From: Chryseobacterium sp. Leaf180
GTDB lineage: Bacteria > Bacteroidota > Bacteroidia > Flavobacteriales > Weeksellaceae
DNA: 64,000 bases
Direction: 5' to 3'
Assembly: GCF_001424585.1 (NCBI RefSeq)
Contig: NZ_LMPJ01000008.1
Location: forward strand, 1 to 64,000
The notes beneath the pieces are model-generated. The model ran no database searches. It saw nothing but the letters and a program-made list of their open reading frames with translations, and was not told the origin of the DNA. The position numbers were made by a program, and so were the translations under genes. How positions within the stretch are numbered: position 1 is the first letter of the stretch; the number at the start of each line of letters is the position of its first letter. This document shows positions 54,245 through 61,629 of the stretch, piece by piece.

Positions 54245-55327
54245 TTAGTTTTTCAGCGAACGGTAAATTAAAAGCTGATTGTTGGTAATCACTTTTTCAC
54301 CTTCAGCAAGACCGTCTTTGATGTAAGTAGCGTCGCCATACTGTTTGCCAACCTCGATTTCCCTGATTTTTACATCCGTTCTTGATTTAAAAACCACCAC
54401 ATAACTTCTGTTATCGTCAAAAATCACGGCTTTCGAAGGAATTGCTATCGCTTTTTCATTTTCAGATTTTGAAACTTTTACTGTCGCCTTGCTGTCCGGA
54501 ATTAACAATTCATCGGCATTATCAAGCACTACGCGCGCCTGCATCGCATTGGTTTCAGGATTGATTATTTTAAAAATTTTATCAATTTTTCCGTTAAAAT
54601 TTTTATCCGGATAAGACAATGTGGAAACTTGCGCCGGCATTCCGATGCTTATTTTATCAATATCAGATTCGTTGATATTCATGATCGCCCAGACGTTTTT
54701 GTTATTCGCTACATCAAAAATATTTTCACTGCGGTCACTTCTCAGCTGCATATCTTTATTGATGTCTTTGTGCACTATATAACCGCTGATCGGCGCAATG
54801 ACGCTGTAGATATTTCCGTTTTTTACGTTATAAACCGCGCTTACGGCATTTGATCTTCGCAGCTGATCTTCGGCTTTCTGCACCTGACTTTTTGCTTCCA
54901 AAACCTCTCTTTCCGTCGTCAGTTTTCCTTCATACATCTCACGTGCGACACGCAGACTGTTTTTCGCCACAACAAGATCTGTACGTGCGTCGCTGATGTC
55001 TTTCTGAATCTCCGCTAATTCTGTACTTCGGATCGTCGCCAAAACCTGACCTTTCCGCACATAATCTCCCAGTTCAACATTAACGCTCATCACATTGCCG
55101 CCAACCAACGGATAAACGTCGATGTAGGAATTGGCATCCACCGCGATTTTTCCGTAAAAACTGTAAGAATTTTCAATGTTTTGAAACTCTGCTACAGCCG
55201 TCTTGATCGAAGCCAGCATCTGGTTGCTCAGCTCAAAACCTTTTGGCTGAACCGCCGTCTTCTTTTCTTCCTTTGAGCATGAGCAAATGCTGAGCGCTGC
55301 TAAAAATGCGTAAAATATATTTTTCAT
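54245..55327 (-). CDS. RND efflux periplasmic adaptor, lipoprotein (CzcB-like)
   Basis: A 360-residue membrane-fusion protein. Lipoprotein signal (C17 after I-C-S). Lipoyl half-motifs L-G-D-Y-V-R-K-G-Q-V-L-A-T-I and V-I-A-P-I-S-G-Y-I-V-H flank a coiled-coil hairpin (~105-165), followed by beta-barrel and membrane-proximal domains. It joins the pump to the TolC-like channel. It lies 6 bases after the TolC gene and 97 before the pump gene. Confidence 0.9.
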   Translation of the reverse strand: MKNIFYAFLAALSICSCSKEEKKTAVQPKGFELSNQMLASIKTAVAEFQNIENSYSFYGKIAVDANSYIDVYPLVGGNVMSVNVELGDYVRKGQVLATIRSTELAEIQKDISDARTDLVVAKNSLRVAREMYEGKLTTEREVLEAKSQVQKAEDQLRRSNAVSAVYNVKNGNIYSVIAPISGYIVHKDINKDMQLRSDRSENIFDVANNKNVWAIMNINESDIDKISIGMPAQVSTLSYPDKNFNGKIDKIFKIINPETNAMQARVVLDNADELLIPDSKATVKVSKSENEKAIAIPSKAVIFDDNRSYVVVFKSRTDVKIREIEVGKQYGDATYIKDGLAEGEKVITNNQLLIYRSLKN

Positions 55328-55333
55328 CTTTTT

Positions 55334-56575
55334 TTAATAGAAAATTTTAGTTTGTACCAATTGATTGAGCTGCTCTGCAGAAAGCAGAAGCTCAGTTTTG
55401 AGATCATAAATCTGCAGAGCCGTTTGCCGGTAACTATCCATAAAGTCTGCAAATTCGATCAGACTTACGTTTCCGTTTCTGAAATTTTTTACCATTCCTT
55501 CATATACGAGATCATGATTTTCGAGATCCTCGCTTTTAATGCTGAGCAACTGCTGATATTGGCTTTCCCACGTTTTGTAAGCAGCGTGAACTTTGGTTTC
55601 GAGATCGAGTTTATGATACTCTGCTTTCAGCTGATTCTGTCGAATCGCAAAATCTGCCTTCTGCACATTTCCTTTATTCACTTTCCAAAGCGGCAGCGGA
55701 ATGGCAATTTTAAGGTTGATTTCATTATTAAAAGTTCCCGATGCCTGATCGTATTCTGCACCGATATTCAAATCCGGAACATTGAGCGACCGTTGCCACT
55801 GTGCGAAAAGCTTGGCATTATCAATCAATTTCAGATAAAAAAGATAATCAGAATTATTTTCAAGCGCTTTTCTTTTCAACACTGAAACATCACCGAAAGG
55901 CTGCACAGCGATCATATTTTTAATCTCTTCATCCGAAATTTCGGGATCGAGATCGTCTGAAAGTCCAGTCAGCAGTTTTAAACCCTGCTCAAGTTCAGCC
56001 ATTTCTTTAGAAATTTCTACGCGGTCATTTCCAAGCTGAATCACGATGCTCTGCAGCCGCACTTCATCTTTCAGCGAAACATTTCCTTTTTTCAGCTGCG
56101 TTTTGTACGATTTCAAAAGGTCATTCAGATAACCAAGCTGACGTTCGGTATTGGCAAGTTTTAATTTTTCAAAATAAAGATCGAAAAAATTGGCGCGAAG
56201 CTGCGACCGGAGATCGACAAGAAGCTGAGCAAACTGCAGCTGAGAAAGCTCTTTATTAGATTTCGCAAAAGCGATTTCATTCTTCTTTTTTCCGCCCATG
56301 TAAATGAGCTGTGTAATTTCGGCGCCTTTCGCGCGGCCGGCATCAAAAACCCTGTGATCCTGAGGATTTATGGCGTTAATGTAACCGCTCACCTGAGGAA
56401 GTTCCCAGATTTTAGCCTGAAGAATATCGGCATCGGCCATGCTTACGCTGTACTGCTCGGCGAGCAGCTGAAGATTATTTTCCTGAAAAGCCAATTCGCA
56501 GTCTGCGAGTGACATCTGGCGCTGTGCCGACACACCCGTAGAAAGCACAACGCACAAAGCGGCAAATCTGTTCAT
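55334..56575 (-). CDS. TolC-family outer-membrane efflux channel (CzcC-like)
   Basis: 413 residues with signal peptide (ending V-S-A-Q). Long helical segments of the outer-membrane efflux-protein repeats dominate (~30-230 and ~250-410). First of the three structural efflux genes, 90 bases after the sensor kinase. Confidence 0.9.
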   Translation of the reverse strand: MNRFAALCVVLSTGVSAQRQMSLADCELAFQENNLQLLAEQYSVSMADADILQAKIWELPQVSGYINAINPQDHRVFDAGRAKGAEITQLIYMGGKKKNEIAFAKSNKELSQLQFAQLLVDLRSQLRANFFDLYFEKLKLANTERQLGYLNDLLKSYKTQLKKGNVSLKDEVRLQSIVIQLGNDRVEISKEMAELEQGLKLLTGLSDDLDPEISDEEIKNMIAVQPFGDVSVLKRKALENNSDYLFYLKLIDNAKLFAQWQRSLNVPDLNIGAEYDQASGTFNNEINLKIAIPLPLWKVNKGNVQKADFAIRQNQLKAEYHKLDLETKVHAAYKTWESQYQQLLSIKSEDLENHDLVYEGMVKNFRNGNVSLIEFADFMDSYRQTALQIYDLKTELLLSAEQLNQLVQTKIFY

Positions 56576-56665
56576 TGTTTTATATTTAATGACAAAAATG
56601 CTGTGCGGCGATTAAAACGACCTTAAATAAGCCTTAAAATAATGTTAAAATCTGAGAATTTGATA

Positions 56666-58030
56666 TTATTTTGTAAATATGACTATGAATAAATTGAGAT
56701 TTTCCTTTGGCGACATGTAGGAAATTTCGGCGTTGTGATATTCCAGAATACGCTTTACGATGCGCAAGCCTAGACCAGAACCGGAAATATTCTGAGAGTT
56801 TTTTCCACGCATAAAAGCTTCGAAAAGTTTTGGCTGGTCTTCCGGTAAAATTGTCGGGCCTTCGGAAGAAATCTGTACGGTGAGCTGTTTTTGGTTTTCG
56901 GTAATTAAAATTTCTGCCTGCGCATTATCAGAATAAACAGCTGCGTTTTTCAGGAGATTGATAAAAACGATGTTAAGAAGCGCGGCAACTCCTGGAACAG
57001 TAAGAAAGGCATAATCTTCAGTTTCCTCAGAAATCTGAAAATCCATTTTTAGCGAAGGATAATTTTTTACAACCAAATCAAACGCTTCAAAAATCACTTC
57101 ATCAATTCGGACTTTCTCAAAAATATCCTGAATATTTTCTTTGTCAAATTTTGTAAGCAACAAAAGCGAATTGGTAAGATCAGAAAGCTGGAAAACGTCT
57201 TTCAGCATCTGCCGCAGTGCCAGCAAAGTTTCCGGGCTGTGCTGCTCAAGTTTAATGAGATTTTCAAGCTGAAAAGCCATTCTCGTAATTGGCGTACGGA
57301 TTTCGTGCGACGCGCTCGCAGAAAAATCCTTTTGCGACTGGAAAACGTCATTCAGTTTTGCGATCATCGTGTTGAAAGACAGTGCGAGAACTCCAATCTC
57401 ATCGTTGGACTGTTTTATTTTCACCTGCGTAGCGAGTTTATGCGCTGTAACTTCAGAGATTTCTTTATTAAGATCTTCCAAAGGCCGCAAAAATTTTCCC
57501 ATGAAATAATAGGAGAAAAGCCCGATCAAAAGTGTACAGGTGATAAACGCGGTGATGAGAAGATATTTTAGATATTCAAGCTTCGATTTTCCGTTGGTGT
57601 CGTACGCGCTGGTGAGAATGTAGTAAGTTTCTCCATTAATGAATTTTCGGGCAGCGTAAATTTCGGGCGTATTTTCTTCGCTGTAAAAGGTTTTGTTTTT
57701 TTCAAGAATTTTTAAAATCTCTGCGTCCCAACTTACATTACGGTCTTTGATCGTACTGTAAATTAGTTGCTTTTGATCATTAAAGATCAGAATTTTCTCG
57801 TCTAAGAGAATGTTGTCAGAATTTTCGCTGAAGAAAAGTGGCGCTTCGTTTTCAAAATCTTTAGACTGAGAAATAAACCGCGAAGTAAACTCAAGCCTTT
57901 GACGAAAGCGTTCTTTAAACTCTTCCCGGCGAAAATCATCAAAAGAAAAATAAACCATCACCAAAACGATCCCAAAAAGCAGGGAAAAAATAATACTGAT
58001 GGTGAGCGCGATTTTTCTTTTCAGCGACAT
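56666..58030 (-). CDS. Sensor histidine kinase
   Basis: 454 residues: membrane helices at ~8-30 and ~156-177 around a ~125-residue periplasmic sensor, HAMP (~178-230), phospho-acceptor His242 in S-A-S-H-E-I-R-T-P, and ATPase domain with N-L-L-K-N-A-A (N box) and G-S-G-L-G-L (G2 box). Of the CusS/CzcS type by context. Metal-binding ligands in the sensor cannot be assigned. One base separates it from the regulator gene. Confidence 0.92.
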   Translation of the reverse strand: MSLKRKIALTISIIFSLLFGIVLVMVYFSFDDFRREEFKERFRQRLEFTSRFISQSKDFENEAPLFFSENSDNILLDEKILIFNDQKQLIYSTIKDRNVSWDAEILKILEKNKTFYSEENTPEIYAARKFINGETYYILTSAYDTNGKSKLEYLKYLLITAFITCTLLIGLFSYYFMGKFLRPLEDLNKEISEVTAHKLATQVKIKQSNDEIGVLALSFNTMIAKLNDVFQSQKDFSASASHEIRTPITRMAFQLENLIKLEQHSPETLLALRQMLKDVFQLSDLTNSLLLLTKFDKENIQDIFEKVRIDEVIFEAFDLVVKNYPSLKMDFQISEETEDYAFLTVPGVAALLNIVFINLLKNAAVYSDNAQAEILITENQKQLTVQISSEGPTILPEDQPKLFEAFMRGKNSQNISGSGLGLRIVKRILEYHNAEISYMSPKENLNLFIVIFTK

Positions 58031-58031
58031 T

Positions 58032-58712
58032 TTACACGTGATTTAAATAATATCCGAACCCGGAACGCGTGTGAATGAGTTTCACCTTAAAATCTTTGTC
58101 GATCTTTTTGCGGAGGAAATTAATATAAACTTCAACGGTGTTGGTATTCGTGTTGAAATGATGTTCCCACACATTTTCTGTAATCTGCTGTTTAGATACG
58201 GTTCTTCCCTGAGCTTCTGCTAAATAGGTGAGCAGCTGAAATTCTTTCAGAGTAAGCGCAATTTCCTGTCCCGCGCGGAACACTTTCTGCTCGGTTTTGT
58301 TGATCATCAAATCATCAATTACGATCAAATCCTGATCACTGTTTTCTGAAGGAAGTTTTCTGCGAAGCAGAGAATTCATTCTCAAAAGCAATTCTTCAAA
58401 CTGAAATGGCTTTACCAGATAATCATCAGCAAGCCTTGAAAAAGCATCTTTTTTATCTGAAATATCGCCGTAAGCAGAGATGATAATGATGGGCGTGGTT
58501 TTGTCAAACGAACGGATCGTCTGGCAGACATCTAGACCGTTAATTTTCGGCACGTTGATATCCAAAAGGTAAAAGTCGTACGTATTCCCCTGAATCTTTC
58601 GCAAAAAACTGTCGCCATCATACACTTTATCGCACACGAAGTGGTTTGATTCTAAAAACTTACAAAGTTCAGCAGACAAAATAAGGTCGTCTTCCAGCAG
58701 GAGAATTTTCAT
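58032..58712 (-). CDS. OmpR/PhoB-type response regulator
   Basis: 226 residues: receiver with phospho-acceptor D51 (L-L-D-I-N-V-P) and K101 (L-V-K-P-F), then a winged-helix OmpR-type DNA-binding domain (~135-225). First gene of the five-gene operon (regulator, sensor, TolC, adaptor, pump), and so probably the autoregulated activator of metal efflux. Confidence 0.93.
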   Translation of the reverse strand: MKILLLEDDLILSAELCKFLESNHFVCDKVYDGDSFLRKIQGNTYDFYLLDINVPKINGLDVCQTIRSFDKTTPIIIISAYGDISDKKDAFSRLADDYLVKPFQFEELLLRMNSLLRRKLPSENSDQDLIVIDDLMINKTEQKVFRAGQEIALTLKEFQLLTYLAEAQGRTVSKQQITENVWEHHFNTNTNTVEVYINFLRKKIDKDFKVKLIHTRSGFGYYLNHV

Positions 58713-58893
58713 ACAGATGATATTTCAAACGAATTTACAGCTTTTAAATGAAAATTTTTTCTCTGCTAAATGATGTTTAAAAATAAAAAACACCGGGAGA
58801 AGCTTTAGATAAAGATATAATAGAAAGTTTTGTGAGAACTTTTAGAACAAATTAAAATATTCTTAAAAATCAAAATAGTGATTTTAACCAAAA

Positions 58894-58918
58894 AAAGTAC
58901 ACTTTTTCAGTGTACTTT
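58894..58918 (-). terminator. Terminator of the tRNA cluster
   Basis: AAAGTACACT / AGTGTACTTT, a 10-bp perfect stem, three bases downstream of tRNA-Thr(GGT), followed on the minus strand by TTTTTTT after the stem's T's. It separates the tRNAs from the efflux operon. Confidence 0.85.
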
Positions 58919-58921
58919 CTG

Positions 58922-58993
58922 AGCCAACTACGGGACTTGAACCCGTGACCTCTTCCTTACCAAGGAAGCACTCTACCGCTGAGCTAAGTCGGC
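58922..58993 (-). tRNA. tRNA-Thr (anticodon GGT)
   Basis: 72 bases, intact cloverleaf: acceptor GCCGACT with AGTTGGC (one G-T pair), anticodon loop TTGGTAA, T loop TTCAAGT. Last member of the cluster; in many bacteria it directly precedes tuf. Confidence 0.95.
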
Positions 58994-59002
58994 ATTAAAA
59001 TA

Positions 59003-59034
59003 AAAAAATCACGCTTAGGAAAAGGTGATTTTTT
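59003..59034. terminator. Hairpin between tRNA-Gly and tRNA-Thr(GGT)
   Basis: AAAAAATCAC at 59003 pairs with GTGATTTTTT ending at 59034, A/T-rich on both sides. Could be a processing hairpin or attenuator rather than a full stop. Confidence 0.5.
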
Positions 59035-59036
59035 TG

Positions 59037-59109
59037 AGCGGAAGACGAGGGTCGAACTCGCGACATTCAGCTTGGAAGGCTGACGCTCTACCAACTGAGC
59101 TACTTCCGC
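59037..59109 (-). tRNA. tRNA-Gly (anticodon TCC), copy 1
   Basis: 73 bases, acceptor GCGGAAG / CTTCCGC, anticodon loop CTTCCAA. Identical in sequence to copy 2 at 59430-59502. Confidence 0.95.
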
Positions 59110-59189
59110 AATTTTGTTTCCAAAATTATTGGTAAACGTGTACAAACGAAAAGTAAACTTTATGTCTGCAACTTTTTTAATATAAAATG

Positions 59190-59262
59190 TGGGGAGAGCA
59201 GGATTCGAACCTACGAAGCCGAAGCAACTGAGTTACAGTCAGTCCCATTTAGCCACTCTGGA
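59190..59262 (-). tRNA. tRNA-Tyr (GTA), copy 1, apparently lacking its 5' acceptor strand
   Basis: Anticodon arm ACTGA-CTGTAAC-TCAGT (GTA), long variable arm, T arm GTAGG-TTCGAAT-CCTGC and 3' acceptor TCTCCCC are intact. But the expected 5' strand GGGGAGA is absent: the D arm (C-C-A-G-A-G...) begins directly after the last base of the upstream tRNA-Thr. If the first bases were borrowed from the Thr acceptor (GGAGGCT), only four or five of seven pairs would form. It is either a pseudo-tRNA, an overlapping gene or an assembly error. Confidence 0.65.
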
Positions 59263-59336
59263 AGCCTCCAGAGGGACTCGAACCCACGACCTGCTGATTA
59301 CAAATCAGCTGCTCTAGCCAACTGAGCTATGGAGGC
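59263..59336 (-). tRNA. tRNA-Thr (anticodon TGT), copy 1
   Basis: 74 bases with acceptor GCCTCCA / TGGAGGC, anticodon loop TTTGTAA and T loop TTCGAGT. The T stem has one T-T mismatch (GTGGG against CCCTC). Its 3' end runs without spacer into the Tyr copy. Confidence 0.88.
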
Positions 59337-59429
59337 AATTTAATAAAAAACTGAAGGCCATCAGAGAAATGCTACTCTGTGCTGCATCAGCAGTAAAAAA
59401 GATCACGCGTTGCAACGGGCGATTTTTTG

Positions 59430-59502
59430 AGCGGAAGACGAGGGTCGAACTCGCGACATTCAGCTTGGAAGGCTGACGCTCTACCAACTGAGCTACTTCC
59501 GC
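59430..59502 (-). tRNA. tRNA-Gly (anticodon TCC), copy 2
   Basis: 73 bases, same as copy 1. Belongs to the upstream unit of the tandem duplication (offset 393 bases). Confidence 0.95.
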
Positions 59503-59584
59503 AATTTTGTATCCAAAACTGTTGGTAAACGTGTGCAAACTTAACAAAAACCGTTTTTATCTGCAACTTTTTTAATATAAAATG

Positions 59585-59656
59585 TGGGGAGAGCAGGATT
59601 CGAACCTACGAAGCCGAAGCAACTGAGTTACAGTCAGTCCCATTTAGCCACTCTGG
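59585..59656 (-). pseudogene. tRNA-Tyr-like remnant, copy 2, fused to tRNA-Thr
   Basis: From the D arm to the 3' acceptor it is the same as copy 1, but the 5' acceptor strand and the intervening bases are missing. The Thr T loop (T-T-C-G-A-G-T-C-C) runs directly into A-G-A-G-T-G-G. Compared with copy 1, exactly 14 bases are deleted at the junction. Confidence 0.7.
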
Positions 59657-59717
59657 ACTCGAACCCACGACCTGCTGATTACAAATCAGCTGCTCTAGCC
59701 AGCTGAGCTACGGAGGC
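59655..59717 (-). pseudogene. tRNA-Thr (TGT), copy 2, without 3' acceptor end
   Basis: It has the 5' acceptor GCCTCCG, D arm, anticodon loop TTTGTAA and half of the T arm, then stops in the T stem where Tyr sequence begins. The acceptor 3' strand and discriminator are deleted, so it cannot be charged. It differs from copy 1 at two bases (acceptor and D arm). Confidence 0.75.
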
Positions 59718-59823
59718 AAATAAAAAAGATTTCAAAAGATCGATGTTCCTTTTTGCGAGTGCAAATATAGAACAGATTTTTTGAAATCTCCAAGTTTTTT
59801 TTAATCTTTTTGGCGATTATTTT

Positions 59824-60114
59824 TTAAGCCAGTTCTTTTTTCTTGATTAACAGTTTCTTAGCCGCATCTACGCACAAATCTAAACTTTCTTCAAAACTGG
59901 TTGTTGTCTTTTTTACCACAATATCATCACCAGGCACAGCCAAAATAAGCTCCGCATTTTTGTTGGCTTTATCTGAGTGATTTTCTACTCTGAGAATGAC
60001 TTTGCAGTCGTGAATCTTGTCATAAAAAGTTTCCAGTTTACTTACTTTTTTTTCGATGTGAGACTCCAGTGGTTCGTGTGGAGTCAATCCGATTGACTGT
60101 ACGGTAATCTTCAT
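59824..60114 (-). CDS. hpf: Ribosome hibernation-promoting factor (short HPF/YfiA type)
   Basis: A 96-residue protein with the beta-alpha-beta-beta-beta-alpha fold of YfiA/HPF: M-K-I-T-V-Q-S-I-G-L-T, H-I-E-K-K-V-S-K-L-E-T-F-Y and a basic second helix A-A-K-K-L-L-I-K-K. It binds the decoding region of idle 30S subunits. Overlaps xer by four bases (ATGA). Confidence 0.92.
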   Translation of the reverse strand: MKITVQSIGLTPHEPLESHIEKKVSKLETFYDKIHDCKVILRVENHSDKANKNAELILAVPGDDIVVKKTTTSFEESLDLCVDAAKKLLIKKKELA

Positions 60115-60998
60115 AATTCTTCTTTTTTTGCGGCTCGTGGATGAGCCAGATTAAACACTTTTTTCAACTGTTCTATATTGGCATTGGTGTAGACCTGCGT
60201 ACTTGCGAGGCTGCTGTGACCCAATATTTTCTTTACTTTCGAAATCTCTGCACCGTTATTCAAAACATGAGTGGCAAAACTGTGCCTCAGCATGTGCGGG
60301 CTCTTTTTATCCTTCGTAGTGACCAAACTAAGGTACTTATTAACCGTGGTATAAACAAATTTTTCACCAATTTTCCGTCCTTTTTTTGAGACGAAGAAAT
60401 AACTTTTATGATCTTCCAAAGGATTTCTGATATCAGAATATTTCGCCAAAAGCTCTACAAGCTCCTCAGAAATTGGAATAAATCGTTCTTTATTTCCTTT
60501 TCCGTGCACCTTTATCTGAGCATCCTGAAAGCTAATATCTTCAAATTTTAAGCCACAAAGTTCAGCTTTACGCATGCCGGTTTGATACAAAACTTCGATC
60601 AGAGCACGCTCCATAAGCGAGTCTGCATCGCTATCATAATATTGCTGAAGGTCTTCCATCTCGTCTGCAGAAATGGGTGATTGTTTTTCAGGATAAAATT
60701 TTAAAGAAGATATATTTTCGATTGGCGACATCGAAATTTCACCAAGTTTTAAAAGAAAAAGAAAAAAACTGCGGAGTGAAGAGATTTTCCGGTTGATGCT
60801 GCGTTTAGAAAAATTCTGTTCGCTGAGGTCGGCGATAAAATTCCGGATGATTTTTTTATCAGCTTTAAAGAAATTTTCAGAACCTTCAGACTTGAGATAA
60901 AACAGTTCAAAATCCTTCAAATCTTTCCTGTAACTTGCCACGGTGTGCGGCGAATACCTTTTTTCGTGCTCAATATATTCCAAAAATTTCTCTCGCAT
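60111..60998 (-). CDS. Tyrosine recombinase XerC/XerD
   Basis: 295 residues. SAM-like core-binding domain (~1-90) and catalytic domain with the full set R143 (TGMRKAEL), K167, H235 and R238 (HMLRH), H261 (LGHSS) and Tyr270 (TQVYTN). Housekeeping chromosome-dimer resolution at dif is the expected role. The conserved placement between rpsU and hpf argues against a prophage or island integrase. XerC versus XerD cannot be settled here. Confidence 0.92.
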   Translation of the reverse strand: MREKFLEYIEHEKRYSPHTVASYRKDLKDFELFYLKSEGSENFFKADKKIIRNFIADLSEQNFSKRSINRKISSLRSFFLFLLKLGEISMSPIENISSLKFYPEKQSPISADEMEDLQQYYDSDADSLMERALIEVLYQTGMRKAELCGLKFEDISFQDAQIKVHGKGNKERFIPISEELVELLAKYSDIRNPLEDHKSYFFVSKKGRKIGEKFVYTTVNKYLSLVTTKDKKSPHMLRHSFATHVLNNGAEISKVKKILGHSSLASTQVYTNANIEQLKKVFNLAHPRAAKKEEL

Positions 60999-61080
60999 AA
61001 CCTCATCATTAAAAACAAAAAATCACTCCTCAAATATAGTAATTTAAGAAGTGATCGTGTATGTGAAGAAGAAAATTTTA

Positions 61081-61278
61081 TTAAGCCTGCTCTTCTTTGC
61101 TTAAATTTACCTGCTTGTAAGCAGCTTTAAGTCTTGACTGTCTCAAAGTTACAGAAGGCTTTATGAAAGCCTGTCTTTTTCTTAATTGACGAACAGTACC
61201 TGTCTTATCAAATTTTCTTTTATATTTTTTAAGTGCTCTGTCGATAGACTCTCCGTCTTTTACTGGAATTATTAACAT
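61081..61278 (-). CDS. rpsU: 30S ribosomal protein S21
   Basis: 65 residues, very basic, with the S21 core E-S-I-D-R-A-L-K-K-Y-K-R-K-F-D-K-T-G and R-K-R-Q-A-F-I-K-P-S. In Flavobacteriia S21 lies in the ribosomal neck near the anti-SD end. It is the first gene of the rpsU-xer-hpf-tRNA-tuf order, with its own promoter. Confidence 0.96.
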   Translation of the reverse strand: MLIIPVKDGESIDRALKKYKRKFDKTGTVRQLRKRQAFIKPSVTLRQSRLKAAYKQVNLSKEEQA

Positions 61279-61301
61279 ATATTACATCTCATTTTGGATT
61301 G

Positions 61302-61333
61302 CAAAAGTACATAATTTTTTATTTAAACCGCAA
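61302..61333 (-). promoter_or_regulatory. rpsU promoter
   Basis: -7 box TACTTTTG (61309-61302) and TTG (61333-61331) with a 21-base spacer, the same spacing as the two promoters at the left edge of the window. Confidence 0.7.
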
Positions 61334-61629
61334 AACTTATCGAGACAATTCATAAAAATTTATAAAAAACTATCTTTCAGCATTTTAAATCTAGAAATTA
61401 ATAATGTTAAATTTAAAAAGAAAATGCAACAGATAAAGTTGGAAAAATCTAATTTTGCATTTGAGATAAGGATTCTTTTCAGGCTAATAAAATACTAATA
61501 ACCAAACTTCTAAGACTTTCACTTTCTTCATATATACTACGATTAATTGTGTCATTTTTTGCATAAAGGCAGATTATACAATTTTATTCAATCTATATTC
61601 TTAATAAATAATCTTCATACCTGAACCAT
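61334..61629. other. AT-rich divergent intergenic region
   Basis: About 300 bases between the rpsU promoter and the plus-strand adhesin gene. No gene, strong hairpin or clear repeat is seen. No perfect TAnnTTTG box is obvious directly upstream of 61630, so the adhesin promoter is not assigned. Confidence 0.4.

Noticed and set aside
60111-60998. Xer recombinase as integrase of a genomic island at the tRNA cluster
   Set aside because: It lies in the conserved rpsU-xer-hpf order with ATGA coupling to hpf, as for the housekeeping enzyme, and no attachment repeats were found.
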